A stretch of 64,000 nucleotides of DNA from Rhynchopus sp. YZ270_cl-10 (GCA_964035575.1 OZ037931.1:567567-631566); one strand, 5' to 3'. Numbered from the stretch's first letter, positions 41,403 through 52,789 are shown. Notes: generated by a model not told the origin, from the sequence alone. Made by a program: numbers and translations.

Positions 41403-42334
41403 GGGAAGCCTCTTTTTTACTTTCAACGGATGTCATCCGTCCGATTTTGAGAAACCCCCCCCCTCCCCCCCCGGAGAAGATTGTAAATTTGGCAACCTGA
41501 AGTTTTCGGCTTTTGGACAGACGTAAAAAAATTCGAAAACCAGCGGAAGTGGATTTCCGAGCTCCCCGCTTTTCACCACAAAAAAAATCGACCACTTTAG
41601 TGGAGTGGAAGTTAATTTAAAGTGGCTCCAGTACACAGTACACAGTACACAGTACACAGTACACAGTACACAGTACACAGTACACAGTACACAGTACACA
41701 GTACACAGTACACAGTACACAGTACACAGTACACAGTACACAGTACACAGTACACAGTACACAGTACACAGTACACAGTACAGTGAAGTCAATTTAAAGG
41801 CTCCATGGGTCTTTATACAGTAACGTATAGGGATTTCAGTGCATAAAGGGGGGTCGGCTCCACCAAAAGTTGCGTACCGTGGAGTGTGTTCCTGAATAAA
41901 AAAAATGGTCGGAATTGAAAGATTCGTAAAAAATAAATCCAAAGGAAAAAAATCGAAAACCTTCTTCAAAAGAAATCCAACTTAGAGACGCCACTGTGCT
42001 GCGACCCAAAGAGGAGGTTTTCTTAAGGAATTCCTTAAGAAACCTGCGTAGAAACGTTCCCAAAGGGGGTACCACAGCCAAAAATCACCTAACCATCCAC
42101 AGAGGCATAAAAAAAATCGTGCGACCCCGGAATTGAACGTTTTCGTAACCGATCTTTCCAAATAAATAAAATTCGAATTTTTTTTTTTGAAGAAAATTCA
42201 TAAAATCCATGTGACCACGGTTTTGTACTAGACCCCCCCGTTGCCAAATTACCAAACTTTTCCGCTCACCCCCCCGGAGACCCCCCCCCTCCCCCCCCGG
42301 ATGACATCCGTTGAAAGTAAAAAAGAGGCTTCCC
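41403..42334. mobile_element. MITE E with 37-bp TIRs and a minisatellite
   Basis: GGGAAGCCTCTTTTTTACTT and CAACGGATGTCATCCG at the left are repeated inverted at the right end. A possible AAA duplication flanks it. Inside are C-rich tracts next to both termini and a (TACACAG)n array at 41,633-41,780. No gene is visible. Confidence 0.8.
41633..41780. repeat. (TACACAG)n minisatellite, ~21 units
   Basis: The complement of the CTGTGTA unit at 30,334, here in the opposite orientation, inside MITE E. Confidence 0.97.
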
Positions 42335-43040
42335 AAAGAGGCAAAAAAAATTTGTGTACATTTCTATTTGCAACAGCAACCTTCCTGAGGGGTTTTGCTG
42401 GAGCGGGGGTGAAATCACGATTTTTTTCTCTCTTTTGGATGGATGTATTTTTATTCGGAGTTTTTTTTTTGCACTTCATTTCGCTCCTCTCTCTCTCTTG
42501 TTTTATGTTAACCGGTCTGGGCACACACCAAGCCTCGAGACCATCTGTCCACACCACCCCCTAAACCACCCTTTCCCCCATCCTCTCCAACGCGAAGACA
42601 GAAGACAGATATGTCAAAATACCGCACATCCCCAGACCTTCTTTTTTTCAGATGTAAACCTCGAAATGGATGTCCACCCCTGGGGTACACCGGTACGACG
42701 ACTGAAAGTGCTGTCGTGAAGCAACGGAGGTCAAGCCCAACTTCTCCCATCCGCATGCTTCACAGAAAGAGACAGCGAACCAATTCTGTTTTGTTTTGCA
42801 CTGTCTGTGTCATCCGGTGAGACCCTTTCACCAACTTCTCTTATTTGTTGTTATCTCAGCAGGTACGTTCCCTGCCATATTGATAGTGAACAGTCCGTCA
42901 CGTGGTGATTGGCATACTTCTTTCAAAAGCATTTTATTTAAAAGATATCTTCTCCGCGTTTCGTTGACTCCAATATCCTCTCTTCCCCTCCACCACCACC
43001 TCAACAAGATTCTCTTACCTCCCCTTCCTTCTCCCTCATT

Positions 43041-43841
43041 ATGTCGATTGCACGCGTTGCACTGTTCGCTGCCATTGTGCAGACTGTTGTGGCCAACAAG
43101 AGGAACTACACTGTGTCAACTTGCACTCAGGACATCGATTGCAGACAATTTACCGACGCAAAAGCTGTGTGCATTGCTGGAGCCTGCGAATGCTCAGACC
43201 GGGAGGACAGCTCTGACTATTGCAATAGATACGTCAGGAACCCGGAGGATTATGAGCACATACACTTCATATTGTCCTTCGACTTCCCCTGCGATGCCTT
43301 CTTTGGTTCGGATGTCCTTTTCTCTTCCGTTAACGATGCAGCGCGTGGCGTTCTCCGTACCTGGGATATGTACGTTCAAGATGGGGTAAGCATCGCATTC
43401 TTATGTGGATTGAATGCCATTGTCAGTGGAACGGTGCAGATCGCTAAAGTCGCCTTCGTTGCAGAGAAGCTCTCCTCCGGCGTGCACAGTACCTTGGTGG
43501 GAACTCAGATGCAGGGAAGTCTGACCGCGCTCTCCGCCGTGCTGGGACCCCCGCACAACACCTGTCTATCGGGAGGGCCTGTGAGAAAGAACATGATGTT
43601 GTCGGGAATCTGTGTTCCAGTTGCATGCGCGCCCGAATACTACCTGACCACAAACCGCACAGCGCAAGCCCCCAAGTGTGAGGAGTTGCCCGACTCTGAC
43701 GACGACCTCTCCGACGGTGCGATTGCCGGTATTGTGGTCGGCAGCGTGGTGGGTGCAGTCCTGATCATCGCCGTAGTTGTGTTCCTGGTCTGCAGCAAGA
43801 AGACCCCCACTCAGAACTTCAAGAGTGAGCAGTTCGTGTAA
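43041..43841 (+). CDS. Type I surface protein, tandem paralogue 1, 266 aa
   Basis: A single-exon gene starting MSIARVALFAAIVQTVVA, a signal peptide. Residues about 25-60 form a small Cys module (C-x5-C-x9-C-x4-C-x-C) resembling EB or whey-acidic-type disulfide motifs. The middle (about 70-205) is a folded ectodomain with a few more Cys. An acidic Asp/Ser stalk (about 215-225) leads to a transmembrane helix (about 229-252, GIVVGSVVGAVLIIAVVVFLV) and a short basic tail. It is clearly paralogous to the gene at 44,777, with the same signal peptide and transmembrane segment and diverged loops in between. Family unknown. A cell-surface receptor or adhesion role is inference from the topology. Confidence 0.85.
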   Translation: MSIARVALFAAIVQTVVANKRNYTVSTCTQDIDCRQFTDAKAVCIAGACECSDREDSSDYCNRYVRNPEDYEHIHFILSFDFPCDAFFGSDVLFSSVNDAARGVLRTWDMYVQDGVSIAFLCGLNAIVSGTVQIAKVAFVAEKLSSGVHSTLVGTQMQGSLTALSAVLGPPHNTCLSGGPVRKNMMLSGICVPVACAPEYYLTTNRTAQAPKCEELPDSDDDLSDGAIAGIVVGSVVGAVLIIAVVVFLVCSKKTPTQNFKSEQFV

Positions 43842-44776
43842 AATGTGATAACGTTTATTCCCAAAGGCGACAAAAAAAGCACACGAGAGGCTTATTGTCA
43901 TCTTGCGCGCATTTATTATTTTTCTGTTCTTCTCGAGCAGTCCTCATGCAAGGTTCCCTTTCTTGAAAAGGAAGTGCGACATAGTTGTGAAGAAGCGAGG
44001 GAGGATACGCTTAGTAAGTTTTGTTTTTCTTTTTTGCGTTTCTGTCAACTGGCCACCCAGTCGTGGATAGGACTTTAAACTGTCCCCGGTCCGAATGATA
44101 AGACCATATGCAACAGTACGGAACATCATGAGGCCGTGTGGGTTTGCAAGGTGGTTTGATGATCATTCCATCTTTCAAGCTTTCTAATTTGTTTTGCAGT
44201 GTCTGTCTCTGCCGGTGCACGGTGAGACCCTTGCACTTTCCATTTCTCTCATTTTGTTTTTTATATCTCAGGGATTACATCCCTGTATATGCATAGTATA
44301 GTGTACAGTCAGTCATTGTGATAATTGGCACATTTTTTATTCGTGTCACGCCGAGACATTTGTTCTGGCTTTCCCGAGTGAATCAGCGTACGACGACTGA
44401 AAGTGCTGTAGTGAAGCAACGGAGGTCAAGCCCAACTTCTCCCATCCGTATGCTTCACGGAAAGAGACAGCGAACCAATTCTGATTTGTTTTGCAGTGTC
44501 TTGTGTCAGCCGGTGAGACCCTTTCACCAACTTCTCTTATTTGTTGTTATCTCAGCAGGTACGTTCCCTGCCATATTGATAGTGAACAGTCCGTCACGTG
44601 GTGATTGACACACTTCCTCCACCTCTTTTTTATTGTTTCTTTCAAAAGCATTTTATTTAAAAGATAACTTCACCGCGTTTCGCTGAATCCAATATCCCCT
44701 CCTCCCCCTCCTCCTCCCCCTCCACCACCACCTCAACAAGATTCTCTTTCGCCTCCCCCCTTCCTTCTCCCTCATT

Positions 44777-45628
44777 ATGTCGATTGCACGCGTTGCACTG
44801 TTCGCTGCCATTGTGCAGACTGTTGTGGCCAACAATGGGACCTACGTTGCTGTGTCAACTTGCACTCAGGACGCCGATTGCAGACAATTTGACGACTTGT
44901 CAGCCACATGCATTGCTGGAGCCTGCGAATGCTCAAACTGGGACAGCACACACTATTGCCTTGGAGACAGCAGCCCGCAGGGTTATGAGCCTGTACACTT
45001 CGTGTTGTCCTTCGACTTCCCCTGCGATGCCTTCTTTGGTTCGGACATCCTTGCCTCTTACACCTACTATGCAGCGCGTGCGGTTGCTATGTCATGGGAT
45101 GTGCGCGTTCAAGATGGGGAGTTTAACGTCACATTCTCATGTGGATCGACGAATGCCATTGTCAGTGGAATGGTGCAGATCGGTCAAGTCGCCTTCATTG
45201 CAGAGAAGCTCTCCTCCGGCGTGGACACCACCCTGGTGGGAACTGAGATGGAGGGAAGTCTGACTGCGGTCTCCGCCACGCTGGAGCACGCCAGTATTTG
45301 TGGTGGGCGGCCCCATGAGGGACAGACCATCTACCTGTCGGGAACCTGTGTTCCAGTTTCATGTGCGTCCGAATACACCCTGACCCTGAACCGCACAGAG
45401 GAAGCCCCCAGGCCCAGATGTGTGAAGTCGTCTTCGTCATCACCGTCGCCGTCCGACTCTGACGACTCTGACGACGACCTCTCCGACGGTGCGATTGCCG
45501 GTATTGTGGTCGGCAGCGTGATGGGTGCAGTCCTGATCATCGCCGTAGTTGTGCTCCTGGTCGGCAGCAAGAAGACCCCCACCCAGGAGAACGTAAACGA
45601 GAATGAGCCAACAGTGCAAACTGTGTGA
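44777..45628 (+). CDS. Type I surface protein, tandem paralogue 2, 283 aa
   Basis: Paralogue of the gene 936 bp upstream. The signal peptide is identical through QTVVAN, followed by the same Cys module, a matching ectodomain and the transmembrane helix GIVVGSVMGAVLIIAVVVLLV. It differs by a longer Ser/Asp stalk (SSSSPSPSDSDDSDDD near 226-241) and a different acidic cytoplasmic tail (ENVNENEPTVQTV). The ends are more conserved than the central loops, which could mean recent gene conversion or faster evolution of the exposed part. No intron is visible. Function unknown. Confidence 0.85.
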   Translation: MSIARVALFAAIVQTVVANNGTYVAVSTCTQDADCRQFDDLSATCIAGACECSNWDSTHYCLGDSSPQGYEPVHFVLSFDFPCDAFFGSDILASYTYYAARAVAMSWDVRVQDGEFNVTFSCGSTNAIVSGMVQIGQVAFIAEKLSSGVDTTLVGTEMEGSLTAVSATLEHASICGGRPHEGQTIYLSGTCVPVSCASEYTLTLNRTEEAPRPRCVKSSSSSPSPSDSDDSDDDLSDGAIAGIVVGSVMGAVLIIAVVVLLVGSKKTPTQENVNENEPTVQTV

Positions 45629-46145
45629 TATTGTTATTCCCAAAGGTGACAAAAAGCACACGAGAGACTAATTGTCATCTTGCGCACATTTATTATTTTG
45701 TGTTCTTTGCGAGCATTCTATCCAGTTCCCTTTCTTGAATAGGAAGTACGAAGTGGTTGTGACGAAGCGAGGGAGGAAGTTCTGTTTTTCTGTTATTCTT
45801 TTTTTGCATTTATGTCAACTGGCCACCCAGTCGTGGATAGGACTTTAAACTGTCCCCGGTCCGAATGATAAGACCCATATACACAACAGTATGGAAAGTC
45901 GTCAGGCCGTGTGGGTTTTGCAAGGTAGTTTGAGATACGATGTGCATAATAAGCGCATTCCATCTTTCAAGCTTTCTAATTTGTTTTTGCAGTGTCTGTG
46001 TCCGCCGGTGCCCGGTGAGACCCTTGCACTTTCCCTTTGTTTTTATAGTGTACAGTCAGTCACGTGATAATTGGCACATTTTTTATTCGTGTCGCGAGTG
46101 TGGAAAGCCGAGATATTTGTTCTGGCTTTCCCGAGTGAATCAGCG

Positions 46146-46290
46146 TACGACGACTGAAAGTGCTGTCGTGAAGCAACGGAGGTCAAGCCCAACTTCTCCC
46201 ATCCGTATGCTTCACGGAAAGACAGCGAACCAATTCTGATTTGTTTTGCAGTGTCTTGTGTCAGCCGGTGTTTGGGGAGACCCTTGCACT
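46146..46290 (+). repeat. Partial third unit of the tandem duplication
   Basis: Contains the upstream block of the paralogue genes (CGACGACTGAAAGTGCTG to GCAGTGTCTTGTGTCAGCCG) but no coding sequence. It is followed by three CTTTCCACTT-like units and an F2 repeat. Confidence 0.85.
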
Positions 46291-46334
46291 TTCCACTTTC
46301 CACTTTCCACTTCTCTTATTTTGTTTTTATCTCA

Positions 46335-46376
46335 CACCCATGAGAGGGCTTTGTATTTTCAAGTCAACCTTTTTTT
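46335..46376 (+). repeat. F2 repeat, 3' part, upstream of the 491-aa gene
   Basis: CCCATGAGAGGGCTTTGTAT then TTTCAAGTCAACC and T run, 240 bp before the start codon. Confidence 0.75.
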
Positions 46377-46616
46377 TATTCCTACGAAGCTTGCTTTAAA
46401 GGAGAAATAGTATTACCGGTCCAGCCAGATCATCCCTCAAAACAGGAGGGTTTTTTGTGCAACGAAAACCAACGAAAGCATCCTACTCTTTTTTTCTCTC
46501 CCCCCCTTCAAAAATTAACCACCCCCTCTCATCAACCAACTCGAACTCCATTTCAGAACCCCCCTCCCCCTTCCCTCCCTCCCTCCTCCCCCTTTTCCCT
46601 TTTTTGTCGGGGGAAC

Positions 46617-48516
46617 ATGAGAGGGGCCTCGTTTGAACAGGTCGTCACCGAGGTGAAGAACCTGCAGCGCAACGAAGAGGGCTTCGGGGACGAATGGAAG
46701 GCCTACTGCGTACAGCACGGCGGCGGGAAGATGGACCCGGCGAAACATGACGAGCACTTTTTGCGGAAGGCGCTCGCTGCCATTCGGAAGGGAGCTGCCC
46801 CGGCGAAGGGGGCGAAGGGAGGCAAAGGGAAGGGCAAAGGCAAGGGCGCGCACGACCACCATCACCACCACCACCACCACCACCACCATCACCCCCACGC
46901 CCACCATGATCACCACGCCCACCACCCCCACCACCACGAACCTCACTACGGATACGACGACCACCACACGGACCACTCCCATCATAGGGCCGCATCTTAC
47001 CAGAGTGGAGGTGGAGGATACGGCTCCTACAACACCTATGCGGGGTATGCAGACTACAAAGAGATTGTGGTGCCCTCAGGGCCGGGTCTGGCAAAGCTGA
47101 TCTCCGAGGTGAAGGAGAAGCAACGCAGCCTTCCTGGATGGAAGAGCGCCTGGTGGCATTACTGTGACGTGCATGGCGATGGGGGGAAGGATCCTGCTAG
47201 ACATACAGAGAAATTCCTTCGCGAAGCGTTGCGGGCCCTGCAGAACCCGGGGGCAGATCAGCAGGAGGTATGGGAGCTGGAGCCGCATGACGAAGAGGAG
47301 CACCGCGCGCTGGTAGATGAAATCAAGAAGCGCCAGCGTTATATGATCGGATTCCGGCACTATTGGATTGAGTATTGCCAAAGCAACGGTGTCGGTGGAA
47401 TGGACCCTACCAGGCATGACATCGCCTTCCTCCGCCGAGGCCTCCTCCCGCCTCTCGAAAACCACCGCGAGCTTGTCGAGATTGTGAAAAGCTTTCAACG
47501 CACAGAAGAAGGGTTCAAAGAGAAGTGGGTGGACTTCTGCAATGTTCGTGGTGAAGGTGCGCGCGACCCTTCGCGGCATTCCTTGGAATTCCTGACGATG
47601 GCATTGCGTGAGCTGGTGGGAGGAAAGGGACTGCGTGGTGTCCGTCCACGTCCAGGGGGTCGTCCTGGCCAAGGGGATGTCGCAGCCCCGTCGCTCGTCT
47701 TCTCCGCAAAGGAGATGCAACGTGCCACACCGCTCGCCCGCGAGCGTTGGATTGAATACTGTAGCAGGTGGGGCTCGAGCGATCTCGACCCCTCCCGGCA
47801 CAGTGCAGAGTTCCTGCAGAAGTCGATGCACTACATGAGCACGGGGATCGATGAGGGGTCGCGCAAGACAGATATCCCAGACCTCTGGCGCAAGCTTGAC
47901 GATCCGAACATCTCTACGGTATGTACTATGCCATATTATGGGGTCTGTGTTTGTTTGAATATTGTGAAGAAGGGGTCATCAGAGGCACATCCACATCCCC
48001 AGTTAATTTAGAGCAGCTTTTTGCTGCGACGTGGGGGTATCCGGTGTTTAGTATGAATACAACAATATGCTTTACCCCATTGGTCTCATTTTCGTTTCCC
48101 AAATGAAGTAACCACCCTTCTCTCGCATTTTTTTTTTTTTTTTTCGCGACATTGTTGGTTTTGGGTACTATTCGCGGGGCTATTCTCTGTTCACCCAGAT
48201 CTCCTCCACAATACACAATCCACAGGAGGCTCTTGTCGCAGCAATCAAGAAGGGACAGCGTCTCTCTGCAGACTGGAGACGTCTCTGGTGGGAGTACTGC
48301 GACAAGCACGGCAACGGAGACCACGACCCCTACAGACACGGACACCACTTCTTGAGAGGGTATGCGACATGGACCATACGTCGAATTTTTCTCTTAGGGA
48401 CACCCTAGAAACATTCCCGGGGCGTTCCAATCCATAGTTTTTTTTTTGTGTCACCACACACACATTTTTCTCACAGTGCAATGAAGGCCCTCGGAGAGCC
48501 GAATCAGTCGTGCTGA
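46617..48516 (+). CDS. Six-repeat W-x2-YC / DP-x-RH protein with His-rich linker, 491 aa, 3 exons
   Basis: Exons are 46,617-47,918, 48,226-48,359 and 48,477-48,516; introns are 307 bp (phase 0) and 117 bp (phase 2). The protein has six copies of a ~48-residue repeat, at about 6-53, 158-208, 231-278, 285-332, 360-406 and 436-484. Each runs K-x2-QR, then W-x2-YC, G-x-G-x2-DP-x-RH and FL-x3-L. Repeat 6 spans the exon 2/3 junction, which confirms the splicing. Between repeats 1 and 2 lies a Gly/Lys tract and a His-rich run (about residues 79-125), which could bind metal. There is no signal peptide or membrane segment, so it is probably cytosolic or nuclear. I recall similar W/YC/DP-RH repeats in dinoflagellate proteins, but cannot verify that. 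The function of the repeat is unknown; the conserved Trp, Cys and His suggest a compact helical or metal-binding fold. Confidence 0.85.
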
Positions 48517-50082
48517 TGTGGGTCGTCACCCCCTTCCGAATCAAACCAACCCGCATACGAAACGCCTTTTAGTTTATTTTTATTTTTTCAAGAAAAGGCG
48601 AACCACCCCCTCCTGTGCTGATGTACGCATGATGGGAAGGGCCTTTTGTTTTTTTTAAGATGAGACACTCATTCATCTTTCAAGTTTTCTTTATTATTCA
48701 ACCGTACTTTCCCCTTTTTATCCCAAAAAAAAAAAATCAGCACGAAAAAATAATTGGTTTTTCTTCGAGAAACCTTGCGCTTTTTTTTTTGAAAAATATT
48801 TACTCAAGGCAGCATTTTTCGCTATTTCCGAAAGAGAATCAATCAGGACAGCCCTTGACAGGCGCTCCCCACCAGAGATGTGAGCGTGGTGTCACACCTG
48901 GTGTGGGGGGTTTTTAAAGAGCCTCAGGGAGCGGTGTCCTGGCTGCTGGTGGTGTCGGTACTTCCCCTTTTGCCTAAACGAGAAATAGGGTTGGCAACTA
49001 GGTGTAGTGTTGACTTAGGGATCGGGTTGTGCACACTAGACTTCCAGATTGCTTGCACTTTAACAAAAAAAATTACCTCTATTCGCCAGCAAAAAAAGCA
49101 AGGTGTATTTTTGCGGTTCAAAACGTCGTGCTGTTTTGCCTCCAGACCCTTCCCATGTTTTCTTCCCTATCCGAAGTGGTGGCCCTTTTGAGGTGCGATC
49201 ACACAAGGCTCATCCGACAGATTTTATTTCTTTTTTATTTTTCCAAAAATATTTGCAAAACGATACGAAGCAAGAAAAAGGGGGAAAACAAAAAAACAAA
49301 ACAAAACAAAACAAACACAAACAATATATTACGCTGGTTTTTTAACCTACACACACCCCACACCCCACACCCCGCCCATTTCCCCCCCCCCCCCCAAAGT
49401 GCAATGTGTGTGCCTATACATTTCCCCCCTTATGTCAACAATTTTTGTGTGTTTTTTTTTTCATTTTCATTTTTGGGTGCGCTTGAGAAGCATCTGCGCC
49501 TGTTTTTCATCAAAATTTTGCCTCTTTATACCCCCTCCCCTCCGTCATGATTTTGTGTGAAACAGTTTCTTGAAATCTGAGAAAAATTCTGTCGGGTTGC
49601 TGTTGACAATCCTATCAACAGTTAGATCGAAAAACTCAACAAAAATAAAAAAAAGCAGTGCCATTTGGTAAAGGGATTTGAAACAATATTCTGCGCGTTC
49701 GATCACCCAAAAAAGGTGAAGACTGTCTGTCACAGCTACACCAACAAAATTATTAAAAAACAAAATGCAATCCAGCTTTTTTCTCTGTTTTCTTCTGTTG
49801 TTCACACAACAAAAAATTTTTAGCACCTAGCGCCATGATAAAAACGGAAGGCTTGAAAGTGCTAACCACCACCCCACCCCACCCCACTACAAACACCTGT
49901 ATAAAACCAACCCACCGTCTTTATTTTTCTTCTTTTTTTTTTTTTTTTTTTTTCACTTTTTTCAAAAATTTCACTTTTTTATATTTAGTTAGTTCGTCCG
50001 GCATTCCCACATTTTTTGTATTGCTGTTTGATGTGTCTTTGAGAGGCACATTCGTCTTTCAAGTTTTTTTTTGTTTTCAGAT

Positions 50083-50215
50083 GTACCCTCGAAATGGATG
50101 TAAACCACGAAATGGATGATAGGACTGCATGGTTAAGGTTCCACCCCCGGGACACCTGATCATGTACACAAGGTACGCTGTTCACGAGAGGGATTTTGTA
50201 TTTCAAGTCAACTTT
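50083..50215 (+). repeat. Full-length F2 repeat
   Basis: TACCCTCGAAATGGATGTAA, ACCACGAAATGGATGATAGG, ACTGCATGG, a C-rich patch, then GGTACGCTGTTCACGAGAGG and TTTGTATTTCAAGTCAAC. The CGAAATGGATG unit is doubled here. Confidence 0.85.
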
Positions 50216-50349
50216 TTTTTTCTTCTTCTTCTTTTTTTGTGTGGGTGAGTGTCGAGCTTTGCAATGTTCTTCAACTTCTCAGTATTTTCTTTTTCTGAAG
50301 AATGCGAAGCTCAGGCTAGGTTCATCTTTTACAATTTTTAAAAAAAGTT

Positions 50350-50417
50350 TGGGGTACATTTAGTGCACCCTATTATACTTTCTACTTCAGTAGAATAGAT
50401 AGTATATGAAACAATTT
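50350..50417 (+). repeat. Dispersed repeat F6
   Basis: Third copy of the two-hairpin unit, with CTACTTCAGTAGAATAG replacing CTATTCAGTAGAATAG. Confidence 0.8.
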
Positions 50418-50955
50418 TTTTCTTCTTCTTCATATTGTCTTGCGACCCCCGGCAAACAAAATGTCACATTTCTTTTTTTTTCTCCGTTACACCCCCCCTT
50501 TTTTTTCCTTTTTGTTGAAACTACTCAAAGACTCGCGTTTCAGTGCTAGTCTTTTGCATTGTGTCATTTTTTCTTCTTCTTTTTTTTTCTTTTGTTCCTT
50601 GCCCACCCACCCACCCACCCACCCCCCCACACACAGACAAGAGAACGAATGGCAGAGAGTCGTGAACCACTTCTATTGCTATTATCAAAGACACTTCACC
50701 TTCCCTCTGCTCAACTTGAGCAGGGTTGGGTGAATGTGACAAAATAATGTAGAAATGCAATGTGCAGTTTGCACATTGCACCTAGGTAGCAACAACAAAA
50801 CAAAACAAAACAAAAAAAAAAAATGGTGAGAAGATGTGTTTCACGGCCTAGTCTGCATGATTTTCTTTTGTTAAAAATGTCACATAGAGCTTCCTAAACG
50901 GTAGCTGCAACTATTCCAAAAATTTATCATAAAACCGCCTGATTTTTTTTTTTTT

Positions 50956-50996
50956 TTACTCCGAGTATAGGAGCCTATACGCGGGGTAAAAATAAG
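50956..50996. repeat. Short foldback related to 41,197
   Basis: TTTTACTCCGAGTATAGG and CCTATACGCGGGGTAAAA are inverted with few mismatches around AG. Confidence 0.65.
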
Positions 50997-51029
50997 GTGG
51001 CAAAAAAAAAAAAGTTTTTGTTGTATTAG

Positions 51030-51082
51030 TGGAGCACACTCTAGGGTGGCTACACTAATACAACTAAGTTTTCAAAAAAAAA
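51030..51082 (+). repeat. Dispersed repeat F4
   Basis: Near-identical to the 22,377 and 58,072 copies; A-tailed. Confidence 0.85.
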
Positions 51083-51286
51083 CAAACAAAACAGCAACTG
51101 CTCCATCATTATTCACTTTCTTTCTTCATTCCTACATGTAATGTTTCCGACCCGAAGCATCAGAACAGGAAACGGAAGGGAGGGAGGGAAAATGTTGAGG
51201 CAGTTGAAGGGGATTTTTTTTTTTTGTAAATCATTTTGTCGATTTTCAACAAAACAAAAAAAGGAAATTTCAAAAAAAGGAAAGTG

Positions 51287-51353
51287 AAGATTTGCACAAA
51301 CTGTGGCAACACAACCCGAGGCAACTACACTACTCCAACAATTTATCAAAAAA
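51287..51353 (+). repeat. Dispersed repeat F3
   Basis: A-tailed copy matching the one inside the 718-residue gene's intron 1. Confidence 0.85.
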
Positions 51354-51894
51354 AAAATAGAAACTAACTTTCGGTTCTGAATAAAAAGAAAACAATGAAA
51401 AACAACTTTTTCGTTTATCGCTCCGCAAGCTTGTTGTGTTTTTTCGCTGAAGTGTGTGTTGTTTGAGAGAGAAAAAATAATGAGTGAGAAAACACAAGCT
51501 GGCGGGCACGCACCTTCCGTCGTTTCTATTTCCTATTGTCAAGTACCTTGATTTACAAAAAAAAAAAAAAAAAAAAAAAACACATGAAATACCCACAACT
51601 CAACCCCCAAATCACCCACCCACACCCTGTTCCCAAGGTGAAAAGGGAGACAAAAACTCCCCCACTTTCCCCATCCCCCTACCCACCATCTCAAAAGGAT
51701 CGTTCCGTCATCTCTCTAGGTCTGATAACAGTTCAGCATATATTTTCCCACCTCACCCAACACACACACCTCCACCCCCCCACCCTGTTTTTTTGTCGAG
51801 AACTCTTCAATAATAATGAAACAGTGTTATTTTTTTTAAATGGTGCACACACGAGAGCAGAGGTGAGTCCATTGAGCGATTTTATTTTTATTTT

Positions 51895-52015
51895 TACCCA
51901 CACTACTTTGTGAGCGGAAAGTGTCAACGTCGTTTACTCACACCCCCCCCAACCGTGCTCCGCAACACCACCCACCTAAAAGGTGAGAGATAGTGTGTGT
52001 GGAAGCGTCAACACA
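51895..52015 (+). repeat. Dispersed repeat F10
   Basis: ACTACTTTGTGAGCGGAAAG, AACCGTG, GCAACACCACC and GTGTGTGGAAGCGTCAAC recur in the same order and orientation at 56,798-56,915. Confidence 0.75.
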
Positions 52016-52789
52016 TCAAAGAAGGGGGGGTGTGAGAAGAAGGAGAAGTTGACACTTTTTTGATTTTGTTGTTGTCAGCCTCATGAAATGAGGAATGTGT
52101 GTGCGTTTTTCACCATAACCTCTCGCAGGGGGGGTTTTTTTCGTGTGATGAGTGTTATGTTTCTATTATTCCACTTTTTAGTCTCCCTTATTTTTTTTTT
52201 TTTTTTTTTTTTGGTGACTGAACTAAGCTGAGGATCATCTTACCCAGAATTTTTTTTTGTTGCCGTGTCTCTTCCCCCAGGCTCATGTCACCTGATTGAA
52301 TCTATATTGTGTCTCGTGTAAGATGTGTACCACACGAGAGGCACTGATCATTTTCATTTTCATTTTCTGGGTTCTTTTCCCCCCCCCTTTGCAGTCAAGG
52401 GGAGGATGTAATTCCCCCAAGCAAAAAGAAATGCAAATCAAAAATGGGGCCTTGTACAACCATGGCAAACTGTGACTATTCCAATATATCTATCAAAAAT
52501 AATTCTCTGCCCCTTTTTGGTGATTGTCGATGAAAAAAGAAAACAAAACAGTTCACTGGGAGGGGCTGATCCTCATAGATCAAGACAACAAGAAAGGCAG
52601 TGATGTATATAGGTATCTGTATGTGGGACCAAATCCCACAAAAAATCGAAAAAAAAAAAAAAAACTATAGAATTTCGGGATTTTTTGCAATTTTTACCTT
52701 ACCTTACAGGGCTTTAAGAGGGGTCCCGAAGGGACTCCAGAGCAACGCGACCCCACCATGAAGAGCACGGTCGTCAAGAAGCCCAAAAA

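Larger units (their letters stand above)
42694..46290 (+). repeat. Tandem duplication: two full units and one partial
   Basis: The unit TACGACGACTGAAAGTGCTG with AAGCAACGGAGGTCAAGCCC starts at about 42,694, 44,391 and 46,146. Units 1 and 2 (about 1.70 and 1.75 kb) each hold one membrane-protein gene. Unit 3 keeps only the first ~150 bp and then runs into unrelated DNA and an F2 repeat. Downstream flanks of genes 1 and 2 also match (GGCCACCCAGTCGTGGATAG at 44,050 and 45,820). Confidence 0.9.

Noticed and set aside
46857-46990. Poly-His tract as a repeat-expansion artefact outside the gene
   Set aside because: It lies in frame between two clear protein repeats in one exon, so it is part of the protein.
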